Shown piece after piece: positions 10,608 through 23,300 of a stretch of 64,000 bases of DNA (positions are counted from its first letter, which is position 1; each line of letters begins with the position of its first letter). Location: NCBI GenBank assembly GCA_030021035.2, contig JARYZH020000095.1, forward strand, positions 1,302,001 through 1,366,000. The letters are read 5' to 3'. The position numbers were made by a program, and so were the translations under genes. The notes beneath the pieces were generated by a model. The model was not told the DNA's origin. It did no database searches and saw only the letters and a program-made list of their open reading frames with translations. This stretch comes from Notholithocarpus densiflorus. Lineage: Eukaryota; Streptophyta; Magnoliopsida; Fagales; Fagaceae.

Positions 10608-11666
10608 ATGCAGGAGGGTCCCGAACTGCCAGATTGTATGATGGTTCAAGAAGAAATCCTAGAGGATCTAGACAAGGAAGCTCAAATCCAGTCTGAAGAG
10701 GAATTGGAAGAAGTAAACTTGGGGGCTGGTCTAGGATCCCTGAAACCTGTCTTCATTAGCAGTCAGTTAACAACACAAGAAAAAGAACAATTAGTAGCAT
10801 TACTCAGGAGGTATGTGGATGTATTCGCATGGACATACAATGCGATGCCTGGCTTGGACCTAGGACTAGTAGTCCATTCTCTCAACATGAACCCAGGAGT
10901 TAAGCCAGTAGTTCAACCAGCCAAGGTCTTTCACACTGACATAGAGGCTCAAATAACTCAGGAAGTCAAGAAGCTACTGGCAGCTGGGTTCATCAAGCCA
11001 ATCCAGCATCCTAAATGGCTCTCCAACATAGTACCTATGAAGAAAAAGAATGGCCAAATCCGGTGTTGTGTGGATTTTCACAATCTGAACAAGGCATGTC
11101 CAAAAGATGAATTCCCCCTGCCTAATATTGATCTCCTTGTAGATTCAGCTGCGGGAAACTCTATGTTTTTATTTATAGATGGATATAGTGGGTATAACCA
11201 AATTCGCATGGCTGCTAGAGATGTAGATAAGACAGCATTCAGGACCCCGATCAGGAATTTCTATTACATTGTGATGCCCTTTGGCCTTAAGAATGCGGGA
11301 GCCATGTACCAACAAACCATGATAGCCATCTTCCATGATATGATGCTTAGGGAAATGGACGATTATGTGGATGACATCGTGGTAAAGTCTAAGACTAGGG
11401 CAGGACACTTCTAGGTGCTTGAACAAGTTTTTGAAAGGTACAGGAAGTACAAACTACGCATGAACCCCATGAAGTGTGCCTTTGGAGTGTCTGCTGGAAA
11501 ATTTCTTGGGTTCCTAATACATCGCAAAGGCATAAGTGTGGATCCAGCCAAGGCCACAACAATTGCAACAATGAGGAGGCCAAAAACGGTTAAAGCTCAA
11601 AAGTTTCCTGGGGAGGGTCTCTTACATCAGGAGGTTTGTGCCAGGACTGGCTTCGGTCACAAGTGA
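10608..11666 (+). pseudogene. Reverse transcriptase of element 1
   Basis: RVT_1-type polymerase. Visible motifs in order: WLSNIVPMKKKNGQIRCCVDF, LNKACPKDEFPLPNID, FLFIDGYSGYNQIRMA (first catalytic Asp), YYIVMPFGLKNAGAMYQ, and D-Y-V-D-D near 11365 (the two catalytic Asp). A TAG at about 11412 breaks the frame just after VVKSKTRAGHF. The thumb-side sequence then follows in the next frame (LEQVFERYRKYKLRMNP, CAFGVSAGKFLGF). The catalytic aspartates are intact, so decay is through stops. The order protease-RT-RNase H-integrase places the element in Ty3/gypsy. Confidence 0.92.
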
Positions 11667-12640
11667 ATTATCCAAATAGCTGAAAAAGAGGGTTGAGTTC
11701 ACTTGGGGAACTGAACAGCAGAAAGCCTTTTAGAGGATCTAGCAGATTATGAACCATCTGCCTACCTTACAAGCACCAGTACGTGGGCGACCCTTGTTAC
11801 TATATTTAGCATCAAATTCCCAAGCTATAGGAGCCCTGCTAGCATAGGAAGATGATGATGGGAATGAGCAACCCATTTATTATGTGAGCAGGACACTAAA
11901 AGATACAAAGACCAGGTACCCCAGGATAGAAAGGGCATGTCTGGTGGTTATGTATGGATCCCAAAGGCTAAAACGGTACTTCTCAGCCCACCAGATCCTC
12001 CTAGTGACCAAGTCTCATCCCATAAAAGCACTCCTTCACCAGCCTCTCCTAAAGGGAAGAATAGCACAGTGGCTGGTTTTGCTCTCTCAATATGACATCG
12101 GTCTGAGGACCCCCAAGGCTGTCAAAAGCCAAGCCATAGCAAATCTGCTAGCCCAGTTCCTAGGGGAAGAAGAGTGATCACTAAGCAAGGAGATCCCCGG
12201 AGAGGTGGAAGTAGTAGAACTCTCAGGAAAAAAATGGACCATGAGATTTGACGGGTCAGCAACGACAACTTCAAATGGCTTGGGAATTGTGTTAAGTTGC
12301 GAAGATGGGGATACCATGCCATTATCCTTCAAGCTTGAGTTTCTCTGTTCAAATAATGCTGCTAAGTACGAGGCATACCTTGACTGGACTGGACATAGCA
12401 CTCAGCATAGGGGTAAAACATATGAAGGTTTTGGGAGACTCCAACCTCGTAGTCTCCCAAGTAAAGGGTGACTTTGCACTAAGAGAACAAAGTTTGGCAG
12501 CCTACAGAACTTGGGCACAGAAGTTGGAGCAAAAAATTCCAAACCTTCAGTGTGGAATACACCCAAAGAAGCGAAAACAAGTTTGCTGATGCACTAGCCA
12601 CCCTAGGATCCCAGATACCATTTAAAGGAAAAAGTACTTT
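11667..12640 (+). pseudogene. RNase H region of element 1
   Basis: Two RNase H-like blocks follow RT. The first (to 12177) has QPIYYVSRTLKDTKTRYPRI and a LLSQYDIGLRTPKAVKSQA block, the RT-linked RNase H of gypsy elements. The second (12205-12640) has KKWTMRFDGSATTTSNGLGI, then LEFLCSNNAAKYEA and, after a frameshift near 12400, VLGDSNLVVSQVKGDFALRE. This is a type-1 RNase H fold with the acidic residues D..E..D. Two adjacent RNase H blocks are usual for the plant Tat-like gypsy group. Stops and frameshifts make it inactive. Confidence 0.8.
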
Positions 12641-13990
12641 GATAAAGGTAAGCAAGCAGGAACATTCCATCATAGGGATCCTCAAAAGGATGTTCCTTGA
12701 AGAATCAAAACAGAAAGATTGGAGAGATGAGGTAAAAGGAAAGATAGGAAAGTTGGGGCATGAAGGAAGTATCAAGGAACTAAAAGATTACCCTTTGATA
12801 GAAGGAGAGTTGTACAGGAGGCTGCCCGGAGGGATCCTGTCCAAATGTATCAATGAAAAAGAAGGGAAGCTGAGATTAGAAGAACTGTACAGCCAGGTTT
12901 GTGGGATTGCAGAAAAAATCAGCCTATACAAAAGGATGCAGCGCATGGGGTATTACTGGCCAAATATGAACAAAGAGGCTACAATTGTACAGGAGGAATG
13001 TCAAAAGTGTCGACTTTCAATGGACAAAGAAGAAAGTTATGCCGTATTCGTGACAGAAGATTGGAGGACCCCATTTATGGAATACTTGGCTCAAGGGATC
13101 CTACCAACTGACAGGACACTGGCTCACTAGCTCAAGAAACTTGCCTTTAGATACTTCTTGCAAAATGGAATCTTGTTTAAAAAGGGGTACGGCGGGGATC
13201 CCCTAAGATGCCTGGGGCCTTGGGAGGCCAGAGAAGCAGTCAGAGAAGTCCACTCCGGTGATTGTAGAAGTTACCCAGGGAAAAGAAGGCTTTACAGGCA
13301 GTTGTTGTAGTTGGGGCACTATTGGCCTACAATGAAAAAGAACTCCAAGAAGCTGGTTAAAATGTGTCATGCATGCCAAGTACTTAGAGATGCAATACAT
13401 ACTCACCCAGATGTGCTGCAAGATATGACCACACCATGGCCTTTCCATACTTGGGGGCTCGATCTTATAGGACCCATAAATCCCCATTCTAATGGCCATA
13501 TATGGATCTTAGCAACCACCAAATATTTTACAAAATGGGTAGAAGCCATCCCTTTGAAGAAGGCCACCGGAACAGCCGTGGCAAACTTCATCCGAGAACA
13601 TATCATTACACGCTTTAGGATCCCAAGGAGACTGATCAGTGACAATGGTACACCATTCATAAATAAGCATATGAGGGACCTGACCGAGGCGTATCACATC
13701 AAGCATGGGAGGTCCACACCATATTATCCACAAGGAAATGGCTAGGCCGAGGCTACCAAAAGGGTGATATTGAAAATCCTCAAGAAAATGAAACATGAGT
13801 ATGGGGGAAAATGGAGTGCCCACCTGACAGATGTACTCTGGGTGATACTGAAAATCCTCACTCTCTGTGTTTTGCCATGTTGTTTTTTGCAAAGAACTTT
13901 ATGTAGTCATCTTTTTTTAGAATCCATGATAGAAGGACACTCTAAGATCCTTACTATCTTTTTGACAATTATCCTATGTTCCTTATCTTA
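12641..13990 (+). pseudogene. Integrase of element 1, C-terminally deleted
   Basis: The HHCC zinc-binding part is at about 13245-13385 (REVHSGDCRSYPGK, then KMCHACQVL). The rve core is at 13400-13760 with TWGLDLIGPI (first Asp), LISDNGTPF (second Asp), STPYYPQGNG, a TAG in place of Gln, then AEATKR (Glu). After HLTDVLWV the usual continuation is gone. The 18-bp phrase gtgatactgaaaatcctca at 13850 repeats the one at 13768, and the spacer sequence begins there. This suggests that a repeat-mediated deletion removed the integrase C-terminus. Confidence 0.85.
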
Positions 13991-14424
13991 GTAACTGTGA
14001 TGGAATCTTTTCAAAAAAAAATGGAGCTTCAAGTAAGATGTATGATTGCATAATATTACATGGCTCAGCCCAAATGTGGCCAACTCTAGGAGAGGTACCT
14101 GGGTTAGCGCAAAAAAAAAAAAAAAAAAAAAAGGAAGAAGGATGAAATCTTAACGCATGACCTAGGACTCACACCACAATCAGTCCAAGTACATGGTCTG
14201 GGACTTCGAGCAAGAATGAGTGCCCCGGGGTACCCAGCCTAGTACTTCCCCTAAAATAGGTCCTCCTGGTTCATGACCTAGGACTTGGAAAAAAAAAAGA
14301 ATAATACAGCATCCAATGTACCTAGCTTAGTACCTGCGCAGGAACACAACCACAAGGGTACCTATTCCAAGACCTACCACAAGAATTTGTAGGAGCCATG
14401 GTCCAAGACTCAATACAAAAAAAA

Positions 14425-14455
<31 letters not shown>

Positions 14456-14636
14456 AAACAGAAAGAAAAAAAAATGCATAAAGCACAGATCCATATATAT
14501 CATAAAGAAAGCAGTCAGAAGTAGCTACTTTAAAAAAAAAAATTTAAACACCTCGAATTGTCTGAAAAAAACAAAACAATGGAGGAAATAAACTTATACA
14601 CCCTGAGTTATTCAAAGAAAGAAAAAGAAAGAGGAA
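13991..14636 (+). other. Spacer between integrase and the antisense PMD gene
   Basis: Non-coding, A-rich, with a poly-A run (14111-14132), (GA)n at 14431-14455 and several degenerate 'gacctaggact / ggtacctagcctagtacc' motifs. The reverse complement of the same spacer is seen in element 2 at 24352-25020, so it is a conserved part of the family. Confidence 0.7.
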
Positions 14637-17600
14637 CTAAGGAATAAGGTCGGTCAGCAAAGAGCCTCCTGAGGAAATTGCAGGAACAGTTGATGAAGAA
14701 AGAACTAGCTACTTCTTAACTTTCAGATCTTGCAATGCCTTGTGAGCACGAGCCAGGGCCTCCTCAGCAGCAGCAATCTCAATGTCAAGGTCCTTAGAAA
14801 CCTTCCTCTAGAACAGCATGTAAGCTAAGGACCACAGGTAATCCAGCAAAAAAGACAAATTGAACTTGACTTCCATAAGATCCTGCACCACTCATCTCCA
14901 CTCCAAAAGTCTCTCCTCGGAGAGGGAATCAGGAGAGGAGTCCCTCAGAGAAATCAGCACGGCGCACAAGAGCTCCATCAGGATGTTGCCCAAGAATACG
15001 ATTCCCCTGAACCCACTGGTGAAGTCCCCATGGGCTTTGAGTAGCCCCTCCAAGAGTGGCAAGCCCTCAACAGGCACAGAGAAGTGCATGAAGCTACCAA
15101 AGGGAGGCCCAAAGCGATGGAAGTGGCTTGTAGGAAGACTGTTGAACTCTAGAGAATCAAAGTGGGCCAGAAAAGCAAGGAGCCTTGAGCTAGGATTTGA
15201 GATAGCCATCTCGGGGGCCTCCTTTATTGTTGTGTCTCCACCTTTAGGAGCTGGAGGACTTCCAACCCTTTGAATAGTCTGGGGAATCCCTGTCTGAGCT
15301 TCAACAACCTAGACAGTGGGAACAGGTTCCTTAGCTTCTTTAGTAACTGCAGGCTTAGGATCCTTAGCACCTGTGTCAGCACCTGTGAAAGCAAACAGAG
15401 TCAAAAAAAGGGGGAGAGAGAAAGGAAGGAGTAAAGATAGAAGGAAAAAAAAAAACCAGTACCATTCCCCTGTGGTAGAGCTTCCTTTTGAGCTTAGGCA
15501 GCCACTTCAACCATCAACGAAAGCTCCTCCTCCCGCCTTTCTGACCTTTCAGAAGACTCTGTGAAAGGGCATAAAGTACGTTGAAAGAAAGGTGAAGAAA
15601 CCTTGGCAAAAGTGCTAAAGGAAGGGAGGGACACCGGGGGACTCGCCATAAAAGAAGTATAGAAAGAAAGAAAAAAAAAAGAACTGAAAAGGGGAGAAGA
15701 ATAATGATGGCGGGTAGTACACACCTTCAGAAGCCTCTGACTCCAAGGAAGGAGCAGCTTCAAGGGCAGATTGGGCGCTGGTTTGACCTAAAAGAAACAA
15801 AGGGGAAAAGGAACAAGAACCTTTAGGAAGAAAGGATAAGGGAAATAAGAATAGGTGCTAATAAAGAATGGATGAGGCTTACCTGCTCGAGTAGATAAGG
15901 ACGCACCTCCTAAAGACTCCTTGCCCAACGCAAACTTAGTAGTGGGCTCAAGTGTCACAGTTTTAGTTGGACTAGGGGTTTGCACGGGCTTAGGCTCTTA
16001 GGGGACAGGAGGCTGAAAAGTTTCAGGGTCTTAGACGGCCAAGAAAGCAGAAGGTGAAATGGGCTAGGCATCCTTCACTACCTGCCTAGCTTCCTCAACT
16101 ATGCCACCACTAGGGGGCTCCTTATCCACACTTAAGGCAGCAGCAGGCTGAGCTACCATAACTTCTTTCACTAAGGCACCACCAGCTGCAGGAGGAGGCA
16201 CCTTGACCTGCAAAAGAAAAGAGGAGCAAGAAGGAGTATGTGGCAGACATAAAATAAATAAATAAATAAATATATGTACGCAGCACTAGAAAAGGGAAAG
16301 AAAGCAAACAATAAAAGGGCACAAGTGAAAGAGGGTCATACCACATCATCACCAGAGGATTGGCTTTTACCTCCATTGGGGTTTGATTTGCGCTTAGACT
16401 ACAAAAAAAAAGGAGTGACCATTCATCAGTTAAAGAAAAGAGAAAAGTGAGACACAACAAGAACAGCAAGCCAAGATGGCCAGATGCAAAAAAAAGAAAG
16501 AGAGAAGAAGGAAAGAGGCCTTGCCCTTCTCTCTCTCTCTACAGATTCTTTAATAGTCTTTTGTCTACTACGGGTACGCCCAAAGGGTCTTAAGGGAGAC
16601 GAGTGTGATGTCAAACCCCGAAGAACCATGGGCTGAGGAACTCACAGGAACCTGAAAGATAGAAGACTCTACCTTAGTTTTCACTCTGTTCTTTGGGATT
16701 AAAGGATGGCCAACTTCCTTTCCAACTGTAGAGGGGTCCACTCTCTTAAGCTCCTCAAAAATAACTAGCTGCTTGCGAGACTTAGTAGTTTTCCTCTTCT
16801 TAGTCTCAGGGCCAGCCTCAGTACCCTCAACGCTTTCCTCAATCTTAGCTCTTTTGACAACTTCCTATTTGATTTTCTTCTCCCTACCTTTGCCCACAGG
16901 AGTGGCAGCACCAATTACCTCTACCACCCCTCTCTTGATTGGCACACCAGAAGAAGCACCCACAATAAGGTCACACCCTGACTAAGCATCAGGAAAATCA
17001 TTCGTATGACATACCCAACCACCCCTAGAGGCATGCCACTCCACAAATCCTGTTTTGCTACTTATGGCAGCAGACACAATGCCAGCAGTGGGGAGTGCCA
17101 AACGCTTGTTAAAGGTATGAGTAGAGAAAAGAGTAGGATCAAGAGTCCTCCCAATCTTACCGAAACCAACAAAATTTAAGAAGGACTTCTGAACTCTTCT
17201 CCAATAACCAGCAAAGCTACTGGAAGCAAAGACTCCTCGCTGGGAGTTTGGCACCACAAATTGAGGGCTCCTCCGTGACCAGTAAGAAAAAGCCTAGGAC
17301 CTTAGAAACGGATCCAGGGAAGGGAGAGAAGGCACTACCTCCTTGAATACCGGCGGGATGTCCTGATCAAAACCAAATTGTCTAAGTACCAAGTGTGCTG
17401 AATAGTGAGTGAACGTTGGACCACTTGATGAAGGTACTGGAAGCCACGAGGGGCTGATGTAAGCTAAGTATGCCAAACTGCCCTCATCTCCCCGACGCAA
17501 ATCAAAGGTATTCCTTGGGGAGTTAAGGAAAGAAGCCAACATAGAATCACAGGCGAACCCAGGACTGAACTCTCGGGGAGAATGCCAACTTAAATGCCTT

Positions 17601-18584
17601 GCTTGATCAAACAATTCCACCAAATTGAGGTTGCCCCCCTTCAAATTAGACCAGCGAAAAATGATAGGATGACTGTCAGTAGAATTGCCACACAGCCCTT
17701 TGATCACGTCTGGGTATCCCTGGAACTTATCCTTCATATACTTTAAATTCCTACACTTAGCCAAAGTGACGGAAGACCAATCCCACATGAACCCCTGAAG
17801 GATAGCACAGTGGAAGGAAGAAGTGATAGTATAGCAGGAGTTGCCCTCAACCTCATCCCCATGAAGCAGATCCAATTGAGACTAAACATGGCCTAAGAAC
17901 ATGGGGGCTAAAGGATACTGAGCACCCCGGGCCAACTTGATTGCCAGAGGAAAGAAAATAGACTTAATCCCGTATCTAGGGAACTCACTGAATAAAAACT
18001 TATTGAGCCAGAGTGTCAGGAACCTACCTTGCCTAACTGCCTTGTTTTTCTCTCCAGAAAGGTTCAAGACCCACTTACCCATTTTGGCCGGTTTCCCCCC
18101 GGGAGAGGCCGTACGCCCGCCGAAGTGACTAAAAAGCTTGTCTTCAACCTCGAGATCCTCACTGAAAAGGCTGATATCAAAGGGATTCTCATCACCAAAC
18201 ACTGGGAGGAGAAAATTATTAACCACATTCTCCAAAGTGATGGTGAGCTTACCAACAAAAAAGAAGAAAGTGTGGAGAGAAGGACACCAGCGGCGCATTA
18301 AGTGTCTAAGGCCCTTGGCGTCCTTAAAAGCTTCAAGATTCTTGGAAATTGCTACTGATTTCAGGATCCCTGCGCGCCCCAAGCAACTGACAAATTTACC
18401 ATCAGAAAGCTCTGTCTCCACCCAACTGGACTAACTAGTAATCTTCCCCGGGACGAAGTCGAAAAAGATGGGAACCGCCTCGTGGGATCCTCGCCTAATC
18501 TGAAGGTCTAAAATTTCCCTCGGATCTGGAGCCTAGGTAGAACTAGCAAACCCAGACTGGCTAAAAAACACCCAGGTATAAGGG
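14637..18584 (-). pseudogene. Plant mobile domain (PMD) gene, element 1 copy, 5' end displaced
   Basis: A multi-exon gene antisense to its host element. The PMD (PF10536-type) is at 17285-18570: FDFVPGKITS, LRHLMRRWCPSLHTFFF, LTITLENVVNNFLLPVFGDENP, YGIKSIFFPLAIKLARGAQYPLAPMF and SSFHCAILQGFMW. Then follow a Lys-rich charged region (about 16500-17000), several small proline-rich exons, and a C-terminal block (15270-14637) with EFNSLP, EGLPLLEGLL, LLEWR and an Ala/Glu-rich helical tail AAAEEALARAHKALQDL ending DLIP. The gene is cut at 18584 by element 2; its N-terminal exon is at 38894-39094. Many stops and frameshifts are present. PMD proteins such as Arabidopsis MAIN act in silencing, and related domains are known in transposons. 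Confidence 0.85.
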
Positions 18585-19818
18585 TGTGAGGGTCCCTTTT
18601 TGGACAGTGCCTAGGCCCAAGCTGAAGCAAGGACCTTAGGCCTTGTTGTTGTAGTTTGAAGGGACTGGGCTTGGTTTATTGCAGCAAAATGGGCTGTTTT
18701 TCAAACCAAGTGGCGCACAGAGCAAGGATCCTACAATACGTACATACTAGCAAGCAAGAATATAGGTATATGAATAGCAAGAAACAGTAAAGGAAGACAA
18801 TGTAATAAAGAAACACACAAAATAATTGTTAAAGATCCTCAAATTAGTATAAAATATTTCATTATTTTTCTTAATTGTGAATTACAATGTGCTCACTAAG
18901 ATGTGTTACAAGGTCCAAATAAGCTCAAAAATTACAGACTTAGATGCCTATCTAAGCCTTTAAGACTTGCAAAGTTTGAATCCGTCTGAATCCAAGTATA
19001 TTCTATAGTGGATGTTCTGGGATACCGGGCGCTGTTTTTCTACTTTCTTTGAGTTTTAGACAATGTTTTCTCAATGATTCTGTTATGATTTCTTATTGCT
19101 GAATGTCCCTCCAATGTTGGCTGCTTCCCTTCTTTTATAGTGTCATTCTAGGGTTCGGGGTACCATTGATTCTCCCCCTTGGCTCCCTGGGTACCAGAGC
19201 CCCTGTTATGCCAGCCATTTTGATGGTTGGTTCTTTCCCTATTTCTCATAGTTTTCCTCTTTTGGTGTTGTTTCCCTAAAAGCCACTTGCTGACTTTCCA
19301 TTTCGGGGTGTCCTTGGGGAGCTGACCTTCAATCTCTCTTCTTTCAAGGCTTCTTACCTTTTAGACTCAGCTTTTGGCTGTCCTTCCCTTTTTGTTATTT
19401 TTCCTAAGTGAGCTGAATCCATCCCTGCCAAGTTGAAGGTTTTCCCAGCTACTTCCCTTTATGGTTCTTCTTCCTGGGTTCCCCGAGGTACTAGCCTTTT
19501 GTTCACAAGTTGTTGCTTTCCAAGCCTTCTGGTTCTTTGCTACATCACTGGGTGCTTGAGAAGTACATATCTGCCCTTCGTTTCTTGTGTTTCGTGGCAC
19601 CCATTTTGAGTTGTCTTAATCCCACTTCAACTGTGTTGCGCGTCCTGAGGATCCTGATCTTGGCGGGATGGGCCTTTTTCTTTCTTCCCTTTGTTTCATG
19701 GGCTCTAAGGCTTGTCCCTTCATGGATTTTAGGCTTCAAGTCTTTTGGGCTTGCCATGGGATTGGCCCATTGTGCTATTTCTCTAGGCCTTGGTGTTATG
19801 ATTTTTTAGACCTCAACA
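18585..19818 (-). repeat. 3' LTR of element 2
   Basis: The reverse complement starts TGTTGAGGTC at 19818 and ends near CCCTCACA at 18585, 1234 bp. It aligns along its length with the element 1 LTRs, including the TATAAAAG box region (reverse complement at about 19133-19141). The end is diverged (TGTGAGGG against TGTGTGGG), which makes the exact edge uncertain by a few bases. Confidence 0.88.
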
Positions 19819-19860
19819 TTTAGCCCCCCGAGCTCGTGGGTTGCCTGCAGCCCACGCGTG
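19819..19860 (-). other. Polypurine tract region of element 2
   Basis: Next to the LTR start the minus strand reads GAGCTCGGGGGGCTAAA, a purine-rich tract suitable for priming plus-strand synthesis. The same tract precedes the 3' LTR of element 1 at 39746-39761. Confidence 0.75.
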
Positions 19861-20340
19861 AGTAATTTAGAATTTTAGTTTTTGTAGGACTTCCCTCTTC
19901 ACTATTTTAATTATCCTCGGGGTTCCCCTTTACCTTCCTTCAAGATCCTAACTTTCCCATTGCTTTTGGGTATCCTGGTCTTCTTTGCATGTTGCGCTCC
20001 CTTCTTTTGTAACTCCTTTTTGCACGGGACGTGACAGTTGAATTTTGGAGTGAAAACTTCCTCTACCCACTTTTTACGTTTCCCGTAACTCCCAGTAATA
20101 ACTGCTAATAACTCTCTTCTTTGAAATTAAATTTTGGCAACTGGCGCGTCTTTCCATACATCGTCTTCTCCAACCGGTTTTGGTGCCATTATTGCAATCA
20201 TTTCATATTTTTTCTTTTACTTCCCAGAGTCTTCCATTCTCAAGCTTATCTCCTTCCTCTCGGTTAATTTGCTTCTTTGTTTTCCATTCCCAGGTTCTTT
20301 ATTCTCTCAACTTTCCTATTTCTAGTGTACTTGCTGCTCT
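19861..20340 (+). promoter_or_regulatory. Upstream region of the element 2 PMD gene
   Basis: About 480 bp between the polypurine tract and the PMD start codon. It is conserved, in reverse complement, in element 1 at 39095-39745. The shared parts include the GCGCGTCTTTCCATACATCGTC block near 20143 and pyrimidine-rich leader-like sequence before the ATG. I see no convincing TATA box. Its position and conservation suggest promoter plus 5' UTR of the PMD gene. Confidence 0.55.
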
Positions 20341-23300
20341 ATGGCTTCCTCTTCCTCTCGAAAAAGGAGGGAGCATACTCCTAGCCCCTTTGAGGGCGAG
20401 AGTTCTTCTGGTTCTGCACAAGGTGAGTCACAGGGGGTCATGGAGTGCCCGGCTCTCCCTTTCCTTTGGTGTCCCATGGTGAGGCCCCTTCGTCCCCTCA
20501 CACTTGGGTATTTTCCGGTTAGGCAGGTTTCGCCATTTCTGCTCAGGTCCCAGACCCAAGAGAGATTTCAGATCTTTAGATTAGACGAGGATCTTGGGAG
20601 GCGGTTCCCATTTTCTTCAATTTCGTTCCTGGGAAGATCACTGGTTGGCCCATTTGGGTGGACAGGGAACTTTTTGACGAGGAATTTATGGGCTGTCTGG
20701 AGTGCGTCGGGGTTCTGAATGCAGTGGCGATTTCTAGGAATCTTGAGGGTTTCAAAGACGCTAAAGGTCTCAGGCACTTGGTACATCGTTGGTGTCCCTC
20801 CCTTCATGCATTCTTCTTCTCTGTTGGTGAGCTCACGATTACCTTGGAGGATGTGGTTAATAACCTCCTCCTCCCCGTGTTTGGAGATGAGAACCCTTTC
20901 GACATCAGTCTTTCCGACGAGGATCTCATGATGGAAGACAAATTATTCAGCCATTTTGGTGGACGTACTGCTTCCCCTGGTGGGAAACCAGCCAAGATGG
21001 GCAGGTGGGTTATGAATCTTTTGCGAGAGAAAGACAAGGAAGTCAGGTGAGCCGGGCTCCTAGCACTCTGGCTCAGCAAGTTTTTGTTCAGCGAGTACCC
21101 CGGTACGGGATTAAGTCCACTTTCTTCCTATTGGCAATCGAATTGGCCCGAGGTGCTCAGTATCCTCTAGCCCCCATGTTCTTGGGCCATGTTTATTCTC
21201 AATTGGATCTGCTTCATGGAGAAAAAGTTGAAGGCGACTCTTGCTACGCGATCACCTCGTCCCTCCATTGTGCCATTCTCCAGGTATTCACGTGGGACCG
21301 TTCTTCAGTTACTTTAGCAAAGTGCAGAAATTTGAAGTTTGTGAAAGACAAGTTCCAGGGATCCCCTAATGTAATTAAAGGTCTGTGCGGTAGCTCCACT
21401 GATAGCCACCCCATTATCTTTCGTTGGGCTAGTTTGAAAGGTGGCGGCCTTAATTTGATTGAGTTATTTGAACAAGCAGGGCATTTACGTTGGCGTTCTC
21501 CCCTGGAGTTCAGCCCCGGGTTTGCCTGTGACTCTGTATTGGCTTCTTTTCTTAATTCTCTAGGAAATACTTTTGACCTTTGTCCTGGTGATGAAGGAAA
21601 TTTGGCCTACTTGGCTTGTGTTAGTCCCTTATGGCTTCCAATTCCCTCCTCCAGTGGCCTCAGGTACACCCATTACTTAGCACACCGGGTACTCCAGCAA
21701 TTCGATTTTGATTAGGATATCCCGCCAGTGTTTAAGGATGTAGTGCCTTCTCTCCCTTCTTTGGACCCGTTCTTGAGGCTCCAAGCTTTCTCTTATTGGT
21801 CACGGAGAAGTCCTTAATTTGTCGTGCCCAACTCTCAGAGGGGAGTCTTTACTTCCAGTGGTTTTGCAGGCTACTAGAGAAGAGTTCAAAAATCTTTTAT
21901 TGATTATGTTGGTTCCGGCAAGATTGAGAGAGTTCCCAATCCTGATATTCTTTCTGCTCCTACATCCAACAGGCGCCTATCCCTCCCCATTGCTGGTATT
22001 GTATTTGCTGCTATAAGCAACAAGACAGGGTTCACGGAGTGGCATGCTTCTAGGGGCAGTTGGGTGTGTTATGCATAAGATTTTCCAAAGACTTGGTCGG
22101 GATGTGATCTTATTGTTGGTGCCTCCTCTGGCGTGCCAATTAAAAGAAGGGCAGTAGAGGCAATTGGTGCTGCCACTCCCATTGGCAAAGGTACAGAGAA
22201 GAAGATTAAGCAGGAAAAGGTTAAGCAAGTCGAGCTTGAAGAGGGTGTTGAGGGTACTGAGGCTGGATCTGAGACCAAGAAGAGAAAGACTACAAAATCT
22301 CAGAAGCAGTTAGTAATTGCTGAGGAACCCGGGAGAGTAAGCTCCCCTACAGTGGGAAAGGAAGTTGGGCATCCTTTACTTCCCAAGACTCGAGTGAAGA
22401 CTAAGGTAGAGTCTTCTCTCTCTCAGGTTTTGTGAGTTCTTCAGCCCAGGGTTCTTTAGGGTCCTTTGATTTTGCACCCTAGTCTCCCTTAAGACCCTCT
22501 AGGCATACCCATAGTAAGCAAAAGACCATTGGAGACTCTGTAGAGAGAGAGAGAAGGGCAAGGCCTCTTTTCTTCTTCTCTCTTATGTTTTGCAGTAGCT
22601 TATTATTGTTGTTGCAGTGTCCTTCCTTTCCTCTTTTTAACTGATGAGTGATTATTCATTCCTTGCAGTCCAAGCGCAAGTCAGACCCCAAGAAAGGGAG
22701 GAGTCAATCGTCTGGTAATGATGTGGTATGGCTCTCTTTTATTTGTGCCTCTTTCTGTTTGTTTCCACCCTTTTTTTGGTACTGTGTACTTATGCATTCT
22801 TTTCCTTTTGCAGGTGGAGGTACCTCCTCCCACGACTGGTGGGACTCCGGGGGAAGAGTGATTGCTGCTCCCTCTGTTGTTTTACCAGGTGTGGAAGAGG
22901 AGCCCCCTAGTGGTGGTATAACTGAGGAGGTTAGCTAGCCAATGCAGAGTGTCCAGCCTATTCTGCAATTTGTTCCCTTGGTTGCTCAAGATCTTGAAAC
23001 TCCCCAGCCCCCTGTTTCCCAAGATCCCCAGCTCGAGCAGACATTCAATCCCATCAAAACTATGTCACCTGAACCTGTGTTAAGCAAAGAACCCTTGGGG
23101 GGCGCGTCTCCATCCATACAAGCAGGTGAGCCCCATTCACCCTTTATAAGAATGCTTGATCTTACCTTATTGTATCTCTTTCTTTTTGAAAGTTCCCATT
23201 TCCTCTTCCCCTTTTAGGTCAAACCAGTGTGAGATCTGCCTCTAAGGCTGCCTCTTCTTTGGAATCTGAGGGTTTTGAAGGTGCATGCTGTTCACCTTTA

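Noticed and set aside
13403..13892. Minus-strand ORFs opposite the integrase
   Set aside because: Antisense shadows of the integrase core, with no similarity of their own.
15494..16629. Ser/Phe-rich minus-strand frames between the PMD blocks
   Set aside because: Intron and small-exon sequence of the PMD gene read in poor frames. Only the homologous exon pieces seen in element 2 support coding, so they are described within the PMD entry.
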